A stretch of 64,000 bases of DNA, taken from assembly GCA_041552055.1 (NCBI GenBank), contig JBFELO010000004.1, forward strand, positions 1-64,000. Direction: 5' to 3'. The position numbers and the translations under genes are program-made. This document shows, in pieces, positions 9,601-17,059 of this stretch. This DNA comes from JBFELO01 sp041552055. GTDB lineage: Bacteria > Acidobacteriota > Thermoanaerobaculia > Thermoanaerobaculales > Sulfomarinibacteraceae. Numbering within the stretch: position 1 is the stretch's first letter; each line of letters begins with the position of its first letter. The notes under the pieces were generated by a model. The model was not told where the DNA came from. It worked only from the letters and a program-made list of their open reading frames with translations, and ran no database searches.

Positions 9601-10130
9601 GTCTCATCCTGCTGGTGGAGCGTCCGGTACGGGTCGGTGACGTGGTCACCATCGGCAACCTGATGGGCAGGGTCACCCGGATCCAGATCCGAGCGACCAC
9701 GATCACGTTGTGGGACCGCAGCGAGATGATCGTACCGAACAAGGAGTTCATCACGACCAAGCTGGTCAACTGGACCCTGTCGGACTCCAAACGTCGGATC
9801 GAGATCCCGGTCCGGATCGCATACGGCGCGGATCTTGACCGGGTCAAGGAAACCCTCACCGGAATAGCAGAACAACATCCGGAGGTGCTGCCCGATCCGG
9901 CACCACACACTCTGCTGCTCGCCTTTGGCGATGACGCCATCCAGTTCGAGCTCCGGTTCGTCGTCGACTTCGGCAAGGGTCTCACCGTCAAGGACGAGGT
10001 CCAGATGGCGATCGACAAGGCGTTCCACGAGCAGGGCATCGAGTTCGCGCTGCCGCAACTCAAGATCCGCCTGCCCGAGGCCGGACCGGAAACCGAAATG
10101 CCGGCGGCGACAGAACCCGCCGCGGGCTAA
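6618..10130 (+). CDS. Large MscS-family mechanosensitive channel (MscK/KefA-like)
   Basis: A 1170-residue protein: signal peptide (about 1-27, ISSAQD), a long charged coiled-coil periplasmic region (about 30-490, many Ala/Glu/Arg heptads), about ten membrane helices (about 500-960), then the MscS core. The core shows the pore-lining helix LAAALTFGLGFGLQEIVANF (about 970-990), the beta-domain VERPVRVGDVVTIGNLMGRV with NKEFITTKLVNW, and the C-terminal alpha/beta domain to about 1155. This is the layout of MscK/KefA and MscM (YjeP), which open under membrane tension to release solutes. The ATG at 6618 is chosen over an upstream in-frame start because it begins the signal peptide. The gene converges with etfA, 14 bp apart. 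Confidence 0.88.
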   Translation: MRVRFFVAVLRLLTIGLWMSTGISSAQDRELDLQQVRSLRQKVADDAAMDEGLRGRILKLYDAAISSLETAADNLAAAQSFERDRANVDRMVGALRTDLARAEPKPRVDRADELTVDQAEAALARERSRLAAHRDALRQAEQLAEERAQSRTEIARQLGAVDQELELLSDELRRQSQREAPPDLKLAARTDVQARREVALSKIDKLRASLLLLEARGALVPLEVDIARQRVTESEELVKRLEEISHTLRRQHAEESLDEVHTLCDEVSSLSPELATLAAQTRGLAEQLWGAEGVVARSDEATRNTLATRKHLAELGRITELTRRKFEAFGQRGSITRWWPAIPEDFPELGTVETTIDRLDSEIPEVEHQLITLEEERSDIRELARRTLAKLQPPDGGEADPEVVQGARDLIGVRRDLLDELIHQYGRYSNTLVENRTVSTHFRDNVKTIERFLYSHVLWARSVPLPIIPRPTDMADAFGWVLSPEKRQSISAAGIKGGVSVQRRELLIGLLLTLALAFRRRIKGRLAVLAGRVRDPATDAFGHTLEAVVLTALLATPLPLALRLTSSILLESGGAAYLHSTAAALDLVAWIAVLLEGTRQLFAPDGLAEAHFGWPSDITRSLHSGLLWPEVLSLPPLFVAIDLALAGIRLTSPPELQLYNNSLGRVAFIIAMLIVGLSTLALLRPEKKSEETQAARKLPWSQRFTEYAFPTALLLAWPVILIATIVPAVLAALGYYVTALLLAYQMLRTVLLGAVVLVGGGLVHRWRIARRNAARRHEGEEDERDPAREREMAAAEAQVRQLFRFVIVAVMAVGLWSIWSDALPMLRILKRVQLLPSVTLLEETELGGLEAIAGPGPSAAANAAATDASSPSEAETRPTVPGLDVTGRTAAAPAESSQLILWQLLEAILAAIVTLVLVRNIPGLVELFLQRRTALDTGVRVAIATLVRYTITIVGFIVVFGVVGLTWSNVQWLAAALTFGLGFGLQEIVANFVSGLILLVERPVRVGDVVTIGNLMGRVTRIQIRATTITLWDRSEMIVPNKEFITTKLVNWTLSDSKRRIEIPVRIAYGADLDRVKETLTGIAEQHPEVLPDPAPHTLLLAFGDDAIQFELRFVVDFGKGLTVKDEVQMAIDKAFHEQGIEFALPQLKIRLPEAGPETEMPAATEPAAG

Positions 10131-10144
10131 CCGGCATACGGAGA

Positions 10145-11116
10145 TCAGGAAAGCTTCTTGATCTCCTCCACCATGGGCGGAATGACGTCGAACAGGTCGC
10201 CGACCACACCGTAGTCCGCTACCTTGAAGATTGGCGCGTCCGGGTCCTTGTTGATGGCCACGATCACCTTGGACGAGCTCATCCCGGCCAGGTGCTGGAT
10301 GGCGCCTGAGATGCCGGCGGCGATGTACAGCGACGGGCTCACCACCTTGCCGGTCTGGCCCACCTGGTGCTTGTGCTCGATCCAGCCCGCGTCGACCACG
10401 GCGCGGGACGCGCCCACGGCGCCGCCAACGGCGTCGGCGAGCTCACGGATCAGGGCGAAGTTCTCAGGCCCCTTGATGCCACGGCCGCCGGAAACGATGA
10501 TGTCGGCCTCGGCCACGTCAAGCTCACCGCCGCCCGTATCCTTCAACTCCTTGACCACCGCCCGTATGGTCGGCGACAGACCGTCGAGGTTGACGACCTC
10601 GGCACTCCCGCCAGCCTCGTCAGCCGCGAACACGTTGGGGCGCAGGCTGATCACCTGAGGACTCTTGCCCGCGGTGTCTACGGTCGCGAGCGCCTTGCCC
10701 GAGTAGACGGGGCGTCTGGCGACGAGGGTCTCGCCCTCGAGGGTGAGCTCGACCACGTCGGCGAGGGCTCCCACTCTGATCCGTGCCGCCACCCGTGGGG
10801 CCAGGTCACGGCCCATGGCGGTGCCGGCGAAGAAAATCGCGCTCGGTTGCGCCTGCTCGACCGCCTTGACCACCGCCGCGGCGTATCCCTCGGCCGAGTA
10901 CGTCTTGAGGTTGGAATCGTCGGCCAGGTACACCTTCTGGGCGCCGTACCCACCGAGCGACGAAGCCGCGCCGGCGACGCCGTCGCCCGCCAGCACCGCC
11001 GCGACCGGCCAACCGGGGCCGGCGGCCAGGCGCCGCGCCTCGGACACGGCCTGCAGGGAAGCCGCTCGAATCTCACTGTCCCTCCGCTCTACGAATACGA
11101 GAATTCCTGCCATCAT
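10145..11116 (-). CDS. etfA: Electron transfer flavoprotein alpha subunit
   Basis: A 323-residue protein with the C-terminal FAD-binding domain of EtfA/FixB: SGGRGIKGPENFALI, GASRAVVDAGW, HKHQVGQTGKVVSPSLYIAAG and SGAIQHLAGMSSSKVIVAIN. Near the C-terminus DPDAPIFKVADYGVVGD is the usual end of the FAD pocket. EtfAB accepts electrons from acyl-CoA and other flavin dehydrogenases and passes them to ETF:quinone oxidoreductase. The gene starts 7 bp after etfB on the same strand, so the two form an operon. The length and the lack of extra Fe-S motifs suggest a conventional rather than clearly bifurcating ETF, but that cannot be settled from sequence alone. Confidence 0.95.
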   Translation of the reverse strand: MMAGILVFVERRDSEIRAASLQAVSEARRLAAGPGWPVAAVLAGDGVAGAASSLGGYGAQKVYLADDSNLKTYSAEGYAAAVVKAVEQAQPSAIFFAGTAMGRDLAPRVAARIRVGALADVVELTLEGETLVARRPVYSGKALATVDTAGKSPQVISLRPNVFAADEAGGSAEVVNLDGLSPTIRAVVKELKDTGGGELDVAEADIIVSGGRGIKGPENFALIRELADAVGGAVGASRAVVDAGWIEHKHQVGQTGKVVSPSLYIAAGISGAIQHLAGMSSSKVIVAINKDPDAPIFKVADYGVVGDLFDVIPPMVEEIKKLS

Positions 11117-11123
11117 CGCCTCC

Positions 11124-11903
11124 CTAGATCGCCTTGGCGCCTTCGCGGAGAAGCTTCACCAGCTGGGCGGCGGCGCCCGCCGGATCATCCTCCCCCTGGA
11201 TGATGGTGCCCGCCTCCTTGGCTGGAGGCAGGGCCACGGCGCGTACGGCGTAGAACGGATCCGCCCCTTCCTCCACACCGAGGCTCGCGACCTCGACCTT
11301 CTCCACCGGCTTGCGCTTGGCCGCCATGATGCCCTTGAGCGCGGCGTAACGCGGTTCGTTCAGACCCTTCTGGCAGGTCACCAGGGCGGGCAGCGGGCTT
11401 TCCACCACTTCCTGGCCACCCTCGACCTCGCGCCCGGCCGTCAACGAGCCCTCTCCAACCTCGAGCTGGGTGACGTTGGCCACGTGCGGCCGATCGAGGA
11501 GCTCGGCCAGCATCTGTCCGACCTGGCCGTTGTCGGTGCCAACGCCCTTGAAGCCGCACAGAATCAGATCGTGCGGGCGGTCCTTGATCGCGGCCGCCAG
11601 CACCTTCGCGATGGTAAAGCTGTCACCGAGACTCGTCGCACCGTTGACGATGTGCACGGCCTGGTGCGCGCCGCGGGCGAGGCACTCGCGCAGGGTCGCC
11701 TCGGCGTGTGCCGGGCCGAAGGTCACGACGGTGACCTCCCCGCCCTTGGCCTCGGTGAGCTGCAGCGCCTCCTCGAGCGCATACTCGTCGTACGGCGAGA
11801 TGATCCACTTGATGCTGGTTTCGTCGATGCTCGTGCCGTCCGCTCCGATCTTGATGACCGTCGCGGTGTCCGGCACCGAGGCCACGCAGACGATACAGTT
11901 CAC
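11124..11903 (-). CDS. etfB: Electron transfer flavoprotein beta subunit
   Basis: A 259-residue protein starting MNCIVCVASVPDTATVIKI and containing ISPYDEYALEEALQL, VTFGPAHAEATLRECLARGA, LILCGFKGVGTDNGQVG and the LPALVTCQKGLNEPRYAALKGIMAAKRKP segment that binds AMP and docks partner dehydrogenases. It is first in the etfBA operon. A perfect TGAATG-GT-CATTCA palindrome lies 33-46 bp upstream and suggests control by a TetR-type fatty-acid regulator. Together with etfA it forms the heterodimer that carries electrons from beta-oxidation to the quinone pool. Confidence 0.95.
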   Translation of the reverse strand: MNCIVCVASVPDTATVIKIGADGTSIDETSIKWIISPYDEYALEEALQLTEAKGGEVTVVTFGPAHAEATLRECLARGAHQAVHIVNGATSLGDSFTIAKVLAAAIKDRPHDLILCGFKGVGTDNGQVGQMLAELLDRPHVANVTQLEVGEGSLTAGREVEGGQEVVESPLPALVTCQKGLNEPRYAALKGIMAAKRKPVEKVEVASLGVEEGADPFYAVRAVALPPAKEAGTIIQGEDDPAGAAAQLVKLLREGAKAI

Positions 11904-11935
11904 GTCCCACCTCCCTGTGTTGGATCGTCGGAAAC

Positions 11936-11949
11936 TGAATGGTCATTCA
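11936..11949. promoter_or_regulatory. Palindromic operator upstream of etfBA
   Basis: TGAATGGTCATTCA is a perfect 14-base inverted repeat located 33 bp before the etfB start. Its half-site matches the TGAATG...CATTCA half-sites of the Bacillus subtilis TetR-family FadR box, whose regulon includes etfBA. The spacing here is shorter. Assignment to a FadR-like regulator is inference; no such regulator is in this window. Confidence 0.5.
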
Positions 11950-12044
11950 TCCGGCGTAGTGTAACAGATCTTGCCACACTGCGGCAGGACTGTCGCGGGC
12001 CAGCTACCCACAGGGAAAAGCACGCCTCCGCCCGCCCTTCCGGA

Positions 12045-12402
12045 TGCAAGATTCACCCTCCCAACCCCCCTCCCAGATGAAAGATCCAAGATGCAACATG
12101 GGAGATTGAGGGGTGATCTGCCTCCACCCATCAATTGTCGGACGGGTAAATTGAAGCCGTCTCTCGGGCCGAGCGGCTTTGCCTTTCGATTGCGGTCAGA
12201 AAGACACCGAGAGCCTCGCTGAGTTCCTTGTAGCTCATCTGGGCCCCTCCTTCCATGCCGACAAACTCCGGTCCTGCCCTTCAGACGGATTGAATCGGGC
12301 TTCGTTGGTCAATCGGAAGGGAGAACACCGCCAGTCGACCGAGCCCGCCCCGGGCGGGTGGGGGATCTTGCATCTTGGGTCTGGGCGGCTGGGTGGGCGG
12401 CT
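12045..12402. repeat. Composite spacer element, copy B (intact mini-ORF)
   Basis: Left heptads AGATGAA, AGATCCA, AGATGCA, ACATGGG, AGATTGA (12075-12109) follow a C-rich tract. Right heptads GATCTTG, CATCTTG, GGTCTGG (12364-12384) precede GGGCGGCTGGGTGGGCGG. The interior matches copies A and C and contains the intact 35-codon ORF at 12131-12238. It fills the gap between the etfB promoter and the end of the ClC gene. Confidence 0.7.
12131..12238 (-). CDS. Putative 35-residue peptide of the composite spacer element
   Basis: The ORF reads MSYKELSEALGVFLTAIERQ followed by SRSARETASIYPSDN and a TGA stop. It is preceded by AAGGAGGGG with seven bases between AGGAGG and the ATG, an optimal Shine-Dalgarno arrangement; an upstream in-frame ATG would add MEGGAQ. 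Two other copies in this window keep the same reading frame without indels (3813-3869 with a nonsense codon; 16767-16862 lacking the start region). Their changes include conservative swaps such as Glu/Asp and Ile/Val. The peptide is predicted amphipathic helical. I recognise no family. It may be a true small protein or the coding remnant of a mobile element. Confidence 0.4.
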   Translation of the reverse strand: MSYKELSEALGVFLTAIERQSRSARETASIYPSDN

Positions 12403-14220
12403 TTAATCCTCGTTCTGCGCCTGCAGCCGGTGGATCTCCGCGTCGTACGCCTCCAACACCCGGTGGTAGTCGAGCAGCCCGACGACCTCCGACGGCGGCG
12501 GGCCCGACAGCACCGGCATGTTCTCGTGCCGGAATGCGGTGAACCGGCGCACCGCGCTGTGCAGGTCGTCGTCGGTTTCCAGGTACGCCATGGAGTTGGC
12601 GGCCACGGCCAGGTCCGACGCCACCAACACCGACCACACCTCGGGCGATGCCATGACCCGACGAACGTCGGTCACGCTGAACACGCCCTGCACGATGCCA
12701 CGCCCGTCGACCACGGGGAAGGCGTGTTGATCGGTTTTCGCGACCAGCTCCAACACCCGGCTGAACGAGGTTCCCGGAGTGACCATCACGACCTCCTGGT
12801 CGTGGTCCATGACCTCGCCAACCTTGAGGCGTTCGAGCACGTCGATCTGAAACTCGCCGATGTGGGCGGGCGAGTCGACCCGACCGGGAACCTGTGCCTC
12901 GTAGATGGTGACGCCACGCGTCAGGAGGAACGCCACCGACGCCACCAGCATCATCGGCACCAGCAGGCTGTACGAGCCGCTCATCTCGGCCACCATGATC
13001 AGCGAGGCGATCGGGACCTTGGCGACCCCGGAGAAGAAGCCCCCCATCCCAACCAGGACACACGCCGCGACGGGCGGCGCGAATGCCGGCGCCACTCTCG
13101 CGACCAACTGGGCGAACACCGCTCCGGTCGTCCCTCCGATCACCAGTGACGGCGCGAAGACCCCTCCCGACCCGCCGGAGGAGATGGTGCACGAGGTGGC
13201 GAAGATCTTGGCCGGAATCAGCAGCAACAGGAGACCGAGCGGCAGTGCGCCGGCCATCATCAGCTGCAGCCAGCCGTAGCCACCACCCATAACCTGCGGC
13301 AGCCAGAGTGCGATCAGGGCCACCATCAAACCGCCCACGGCGGGCTTGACCACGCGCGGAACCGGCAACCGCCGGAAGAAGTTTTCCCGCATGCCGTAGA
13401 AAACCTTGACGTAGACCCAGCCGATCGCCGCCACGACCATGCCCAACACCAGATAGGCGAGCAGCTCCCGCGGACGGGCAAACTGGACGACCTCGACCGC
13501 GAATATCGGCTCCCAACCCGTCAGCGACGCGTTTACCACGTAGGCCACGATCGACGAGATGATCGCCGGGATCAGCGCCTCGGATTCGTACTCGTTCTCG
13601 GAGTAGAGCACCTCGATGGCGAACAGCGCGGCCCCCAGCGGCGCCCTGAACATGCCGCCGATGCCCGCCGCCATGCCGGAGATCACCAGCACCCGGCGAT
13701 CGAAGACGGGCAGGTTGAGCAGCGTCGACAGGTACGACGCAAAAGTCGCGCCCACCTGCGCGACCGGGCCCTCACGACCGGCCGACCCGCCCGAGCCGAT
13801 CGTCAGGGCCGACGCGAGCAGCTTGACGGGTGCCACCCTCTTGCGCATGCGCGCACGGTTGCGGTGGTAGGAGTTGATCACCGCGTCCGTGCCGTGCCCC
13901 TCGGCCTCGGGCGCGAACGTCTGCACGAGCCAGCCCACCATCAGACCCGCGGCCGGCAGCACGATCAGCAACAGCCACGGGCGCTGCGCGGCTTGCCAGG
14001 AGCCGGCGTGCGCGCCGTGGCCCGGCGCCCGGAAACCCACCACCCGGTGGTGCAGCATCGACTGCACACCGTCCACGCCCCAGGTGAGCAGCGCGGCACC
14101 GAGGCCCGCCACCACACCGATGATGGTCGCCAGGATCAGCCAACGGCCGAAGTTGTAGAGATCGATCCGGGTCGCGAACCCGGCGATCCCGTCGATCCAC
14201 TTCTTGGATAGAGAGGGCAC
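12403..14220 (-). CDS. ClC-family chloride channel/antiporter with CBS domain pair
   Basis: A 605-residue protein with about 10-12 membrane helices (about 25-440) and two C-terminal CBS domains (about 460-590). ClC signature segments are present: GSGGSAGREGPVAQVG, where GREGP carries the gating glutamate position, and TISSGGSGGVFAPSLVIGG. The first selectivity motif is GSGGS where many transporters have GSGIP, which may alter anion preference. The CBS pair (VMDHDQEVVMVTPGTSFSRV and related second half) probably senses adenine nucleotides. The gene follows fabF by 48 bp on the same strand, so it could be co-transcribed with acpP-fabF. Channel versus H+/Cl- exchange cannot be decided from sequence. 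Confidence 0.9.
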   Translation of the reverse strand: MPSLSKKWIDGIAGFATRIDLYNFGRWLILATIIGVVAGLGAALLTWGVDGVQSMLHHRVVGFRAPGHGAHAGSWQAAQRPWLLLIVLPAAGLMVGWLVQTFAPEAEGHGTDAVINSYHRNRARMRKRVAPVKLLASALTIGSGGSAGREGPVAQVGATFASYLSTLLNLPVFDRRVLVISGMAAGIGGMFRAPLGAALFAIEVLYSENEYESEALIPAIISSIVAYVVNASLTGWEPIFAVEVVQFARPRELLAYLVLGMVVAAIGWVYVKVFYGMRENFFRRLPVPRVVKPAVGGLMVALIALWLPQVMGGGYGWLQLMMAGALPLGLLLLLIPAKIFATSCTISSGGSGGVFAPSLVIGGTTGAVFAQLVARVAPAFAPPVAACVLVGMGGFFSGVAKVPIASLIMVAEMSGSYSLLVPMMLVASVAFLLTRGVTIYEAQVPGRVDSPAHIGEFQIDVLERLKVGEVMDHDQEVVMVTPGTSFSRVLELVAKTDQHAFPVVDGRGIVQGVFSVTDVRRVMASPEVWSVLVASDLAVAANSMAYLETDDDLHSAVRRFTAFRHENMPVLSGPPPSEVVGLLDYHRVLEAYDAEIHRLQAQNED

Positions 14221-14268
14221 TTGGGATTCCTCAGGAGCTCGCTTCAGTCGACTTTCACGGTCGACGGA

Positions 14269-15507
14269 TCACTCGAATCCACCCACCACGAGACACGCGT
14301 TCGTCCCACCGAAGCCGAACGAGTTCGACAGCGCGAAACGGACCGGGGCTTCCCGAGCGGTATGCGGCACGTAGTCGAGGTCGTTCTCCGGCTCGGGGTT
14401 GTCGAGGTTGATGGTCGGCGGCACGACGCCGTCATTGATCGCCAGCACCGAGACCCCGAACTCGAATCCTCCAGCCGCACCCAGCAGGTGACCGGTCATC
14501 GACTTGCTGGATGAGACCATCACCTTGCGCGCGTGGTCACCGAACACGCCCTTGATCGCGACGGTCTCCACCCGATCGCCGAGCGGGGTGGACGTGCCGT
14601 GCGCGTTGATGTAGTCCACCTGGTCCGGTCGAAGGCGGGCGTCCTCGAGGGCCTGTTGCATGACCCTTATCGCGCCGTCGCCGTCCTCGCACGGCGCCGA
14701 GATGTGGAACGCGTCCGACGACATCCCGAAGCCGAGTACCTCGGCGAGGATCGGCGCACCTCGCCGACGCGCATGATCGAGCTCCTCGAGAATCACGATA
14801 CCGGCGCCCTCGCCGATGACGAAGCCGTCGCGGTCCCGGTCCCAGGGCCTGGAGGCACGCTCCGGCTCGTCGTTTCGGGTGGACAGCGCCCGCATCGACG
14901 AGAACCCGGCCAGCGGCATCGGTGACACCACCGCCTCGGACCCTCCTGCGATGATCGCGTCGGCGTAGCCGTGCTTGATGTACAGCGCAGCGTCGCCGAT
15001 TGCGTGGGCCGACGTGGAGCACGCGGTGCACGTCGCCATGTTCGGCCCCTTGGCGCCGGTGCGAATGCTCACCAGCCCGGAGCACATGTTGATGATCGCT
15101 CCAGGGATGAAGAACGGCGAGACCCGGCGCGGACCCTTCTCGAGCAGAGCCTGGTTGTTCTTCTCGATCATCGGAAAGCCGCCGATTCCCGACCCGATCA
15201 CGACCCCGACCCGATGGGCGTTGCTGTCCGAAATCTCCAGCCCCGAGTGCCGTAATGCCATGTCGGTCGCCGCCACCGCGTAGTGCACGAAGATGTCGAA
15301 CTTTTTGAGGTCCTTGGGCTCCAGCCACTCGGAACCATCGAAACCCTTGACCTCGGCAGCGATCTTCACCGTGAACTTCGAGGTGTCGAACCGGGTAATC
15401 TCACCGGCCCCGCTCCGTCCGGACAGGAGGCCCTGCCATGTCGCCTCGGTCCCGATCCCGAGCGGTGAGATCAGACCGAGACCGGTGACGACCACCCGCC
15501 GGGGCAT
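14269..15507 (-). CDS. fabF: 3-oxoacyl-[acyl-carrier-protein] synthase II
   Basis: A 412-residue thiolase-fold condensing enzyme starting MPRRVVVTGLGLISPLGIGT. The catalytic Cys lies in ATCTACSTSAHAIGDA, and the two catalytic His are in YINAHGTSTPLGD and SSSKSMTGHLLGAAGG, in the correct order and spacing. The C-terminal SNSFGFGGTNACLV is diagnostic for FabF. It elongates acyl-ACP with malonyl-ACP in type II fatty acid synthesis. It starts one base after the acpP stop, so the two are tightly coupled, as in many bacteria. Confidence 0.97.
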   Translation of the reverse strand: MPRRVVVTGLGLISPLGIGTEATWQGLLSGRSGAGEITRFDTSKFTVKIAAEVKGFDGSEWLEPKDLKKFDIFVHYAVAATDMALRHSGLEISDSNAHRVGVVIGSGIGGFPMIEKNNQALLEKGPRRVSPFFIPGAIINMCSGLVSIRTGAKGPNMATCTACSTSAHAIGDAALYIKHGYADAIIAGGSEAVVSPMPLAGFSSMRALSTRNDEPERASRPWDRDRDGFVIGEGAGIVILEELDHARRRGAPILAEVLGFGMSSDAFHISAPCEDGDGAIRVMQQALEDARLRPDQVDYINAHGTSTPLGDRVETVAIKGVFGDHARKVMVSSSKSMTGHLLGAAGGFEFGVSVLAINDGVVPPTINLDNPEPENDLDYVPHTAREAPVRFALSNSFGFGGTNACLVVGGFE

Positions 15508-15508
15508 C

Positions 15509-15745
15509 TCAGGCGTCCATGTTTTTCTTCAGGAACTCGATGGCGTCCTTGACATTGGCGATCTTCTCGGCGGCCTCGTCCGGGATCTCTACCTCGAACT
15601 CCTCTTCAAACGCCATGACCAGCTCGACCACGTCGAGGGAATCCGCTCCCAGATCGTCCACGAACGATGCTTCGGGCGTGACCTTGTCGGCGTCGACTCC
15701 GAGTTGCTGGACTATGATCTCCTTCACTTTCGCTTCAACATCCAT
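15509..15745 (-). CDS. acpP: Acyl carrier protein
   Basis: A 78-residue acidic four-helix protein with the phosphopantetheine attachment motif LGADSLDVVELVMAFEEEF (Ser at about position 37). It is of normal length and composition. It carries growing acyl chains for fatty acid synthesis and is directly followed by fabF. The start at 15745 is preceded by GAGGAGGACT on the minus strand. Divergent from the HTH-EIIA fusion gene at 16002, with a 256-bp shared regulatory region. Confidence 0.97.
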   Translation of the reverse strand: MDVEAKVKEIIVQQLGVDADKVTPEASFVDDLGADSLDVVELVMAFEEEFEVEIPDEAAEKIANVKDAIEFLKKNMDA

Positions 15746-15931
15746 TGCGAGTCCTCCTCGACTGTTGTTCTGCGGCCAATTCCCACATGCCCCACCGTCG
15801 GCGGAGTGCCTTCAGCGGACCTCTTTGGAAGCTGCCACCGCGCGATTTTCTTCCCACCCGTTGAGTCGTGCGGGCGCGATCGGACACGTGATAGCATACA
15901 GCGTTCACCCGCGCAACCCCACTCAATTCGC

Positions 15932-15960
15932 TTGACAATGGTCGAAAAAAGGAGTACTCA
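15932..15960 (+). promoter_or_regulatory. Possible sigma-70 promoter for the HTH-EIIA gene
   Basis: TTGACA (15932-15937), a 17-base spacer and TACTCA (15955-15960) lie 41 bases before the ATG at 16002. The -35 is perfect and the -10 is weak. Confidence 0.4.
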
Positions 15961-16001
15961 GCCGGATAGGCCCGCAATCGGCCTGTAAGGGGGAAGAAGT
16001 C

Positions 16002-16700
16002 ATGGAGGCGTACCTGACAGCGAAAGAGGCCGCAGAGTACCTCAAGCTTGCCGAGCGGACCCTCGTCCGACTTGCCCACGAGGGCAAGATCCCGGGAGTC
16101 AAGATCGGCGGCCAGTGGCGTTTCCGTCGTGCGCTGCTCGATGAGTACCTGGACACCCTCGCCGCCGAGTCGGTGGCGACCTCCGGCAGGACACCGACGC
16201 AGGCGGTCGACCCACCACTCGAGAGCATCTTGACGGTTGATCAGATCATCCCCGACCTCGAGGCGACCAACCGCACCGAGGTGATCCACGCGATGGTCGA
16301 GCACGCCACCGATCTCGGCCTTGTCAAGGACCAGGGGTGGCTCGAGGCGGCATTAGCCGCGCGGGAGCGTCTGGTGCCGACCGCCGTGCCGGAGGGCATC
16401 GCATTCCTGCACGCCCGCCGCCGGGCGGCGGACAAGTTCCCGCTGCAGTTCATTTCACTCGGGCGGAGCGAGAAGGGCGTCGAGTTCGGCTCGCCCGACA
16501 TGGGCAAGACCCGCCTGTTCTTCCTGCTCGCACTGCACAACGACGCGCTGCACCTGCGCTGGCTGTCCCGGCTTGCATGGATCGTTCGCAGTCCCGGCCG
16601 GCTGACCCGGTTGCTCGAGGGTAGTTCCTCCGAGGAACTTCACGGCATTCTGCTCGAGGCCGCGGCCTCCTTGCCCGGCTCGCTCAAACCGGTGGGGTGA
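16002..16700 (+). CDS. Excisionase-type HTH domain fused to a PTS EIIA (PtsN-like) domain
   Basis: A 232-residue two-domain protein. Residues 1-52 are a MerR/excisionase-type winged HTH (YLTAKEAAEYLKLAERTLVRL then GKIPGVKIGGQWRFRRALLDEYL). Residues about 75-225 are a PTS fructose/mannitol-type EIIA domain: LTVDQIIPDLEATNRTEVI, then EGIAFLHARRR with His137 at the phosphorylation position, and ISLGRSEKGVEF. The architecture suggests a DNA-binding protein whose activity is set by phosphorylation from a nitrogen-type PTS, or one that uses the fold as a sensor without phosphotransfer. It starts divergently from acpP-fabF, so control of fatty acid genes is possible but only inferred. SD AGGGGGAAGAAG precedes the ATG. 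Confidence 0.8.
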   Translation: MEAYLTAKEAAEYLKLAERTLVRLAHEGKIPGVKIGGQWRFRRALLDEYLDTLAAESVATSGRTPTQAVDPPLESILTVDQIIPDLEATNRTEVIHAMVEHATDLGLVKDQGWLEAALAARERLVPTAVPEGIAFLHARRRAADKFPLQFISLGRSEKGVEFGSPDMGKTRLFFLLALHNDALHLRWLSRLAWIVRSPGRLTRLLEGSSSEELHGILLEAAASLPGSLKPVG

Positions 16701-16704
16701 GGCC

Positions 16705-17040
16705 AGCCCACCTACCCGGATGCGAGATGCGAGATGCGAGATGGGGGTGTGATCGGATTCCAGGTTTCAACTGTCGGATGGGTAGGTTGAGGCTGTATCT
16801 CGGACCGAGCGGTGTTGTCGTTCGATGGCGGCCATAAAGCCGCTGAGAGCCCTGCTGGTCAATCGAAAATGATACCAGCGCCAATCGACCCGACCCGCCC
16901 AGGGCGAGCGGCGGACCCTGCTTGCGGCTCCGCCTGCCGCTGCGCCGTCACAGGCCGCCTCCGCCGTATCAGGTCTCGAATCTCGCATCTCGTATCCGGG
17001 CGCGAGGGTGATCTTGCATCTGGATGGGCGGGTGGGCAAC
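16705..17040. repeat. Composite spacer element, copy C
   Basis: A C-rich tract is followed by three GATGCGA units and GATGGGG (16719-16746). The right end carries TCTCGAA, TCTCGCA, TCTCGTA (16974-16994), then GATCTTGCATC and GGATGGGCGGGTGGGC. The interior matches copy B but lacks its middle part, including the ribosome-binding site of the mini-ORF. It fills the gap between the HTH-EIIA gene and the NTPase gene. Confidence 0.7.
16767..16862 (-). pseudogene. 5'-truncated copy of the spacer mini-ORF
   Basis: Reads LTSRALSGFMAAIERQHRSV then RDTASTYPSDS and a TGA stop. The last about 25 residues match the intact copy at 12131-12238 in the same frame (AIERQ, RS, TAS, YPSD). The start codon and Shine-Dalgarno region of the intact copy are missing through a deletion. 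Confidence 0.4.
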
Positions 17041-17059
17041 ACTCCCATACAATAGAGCT

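Noticed and set aside
16719..16746. Heptad runs as CRISPR repeats
   Set aside because: Units are 7 bases, directly adjacent and degenerate, with no spacers and no cas genes.
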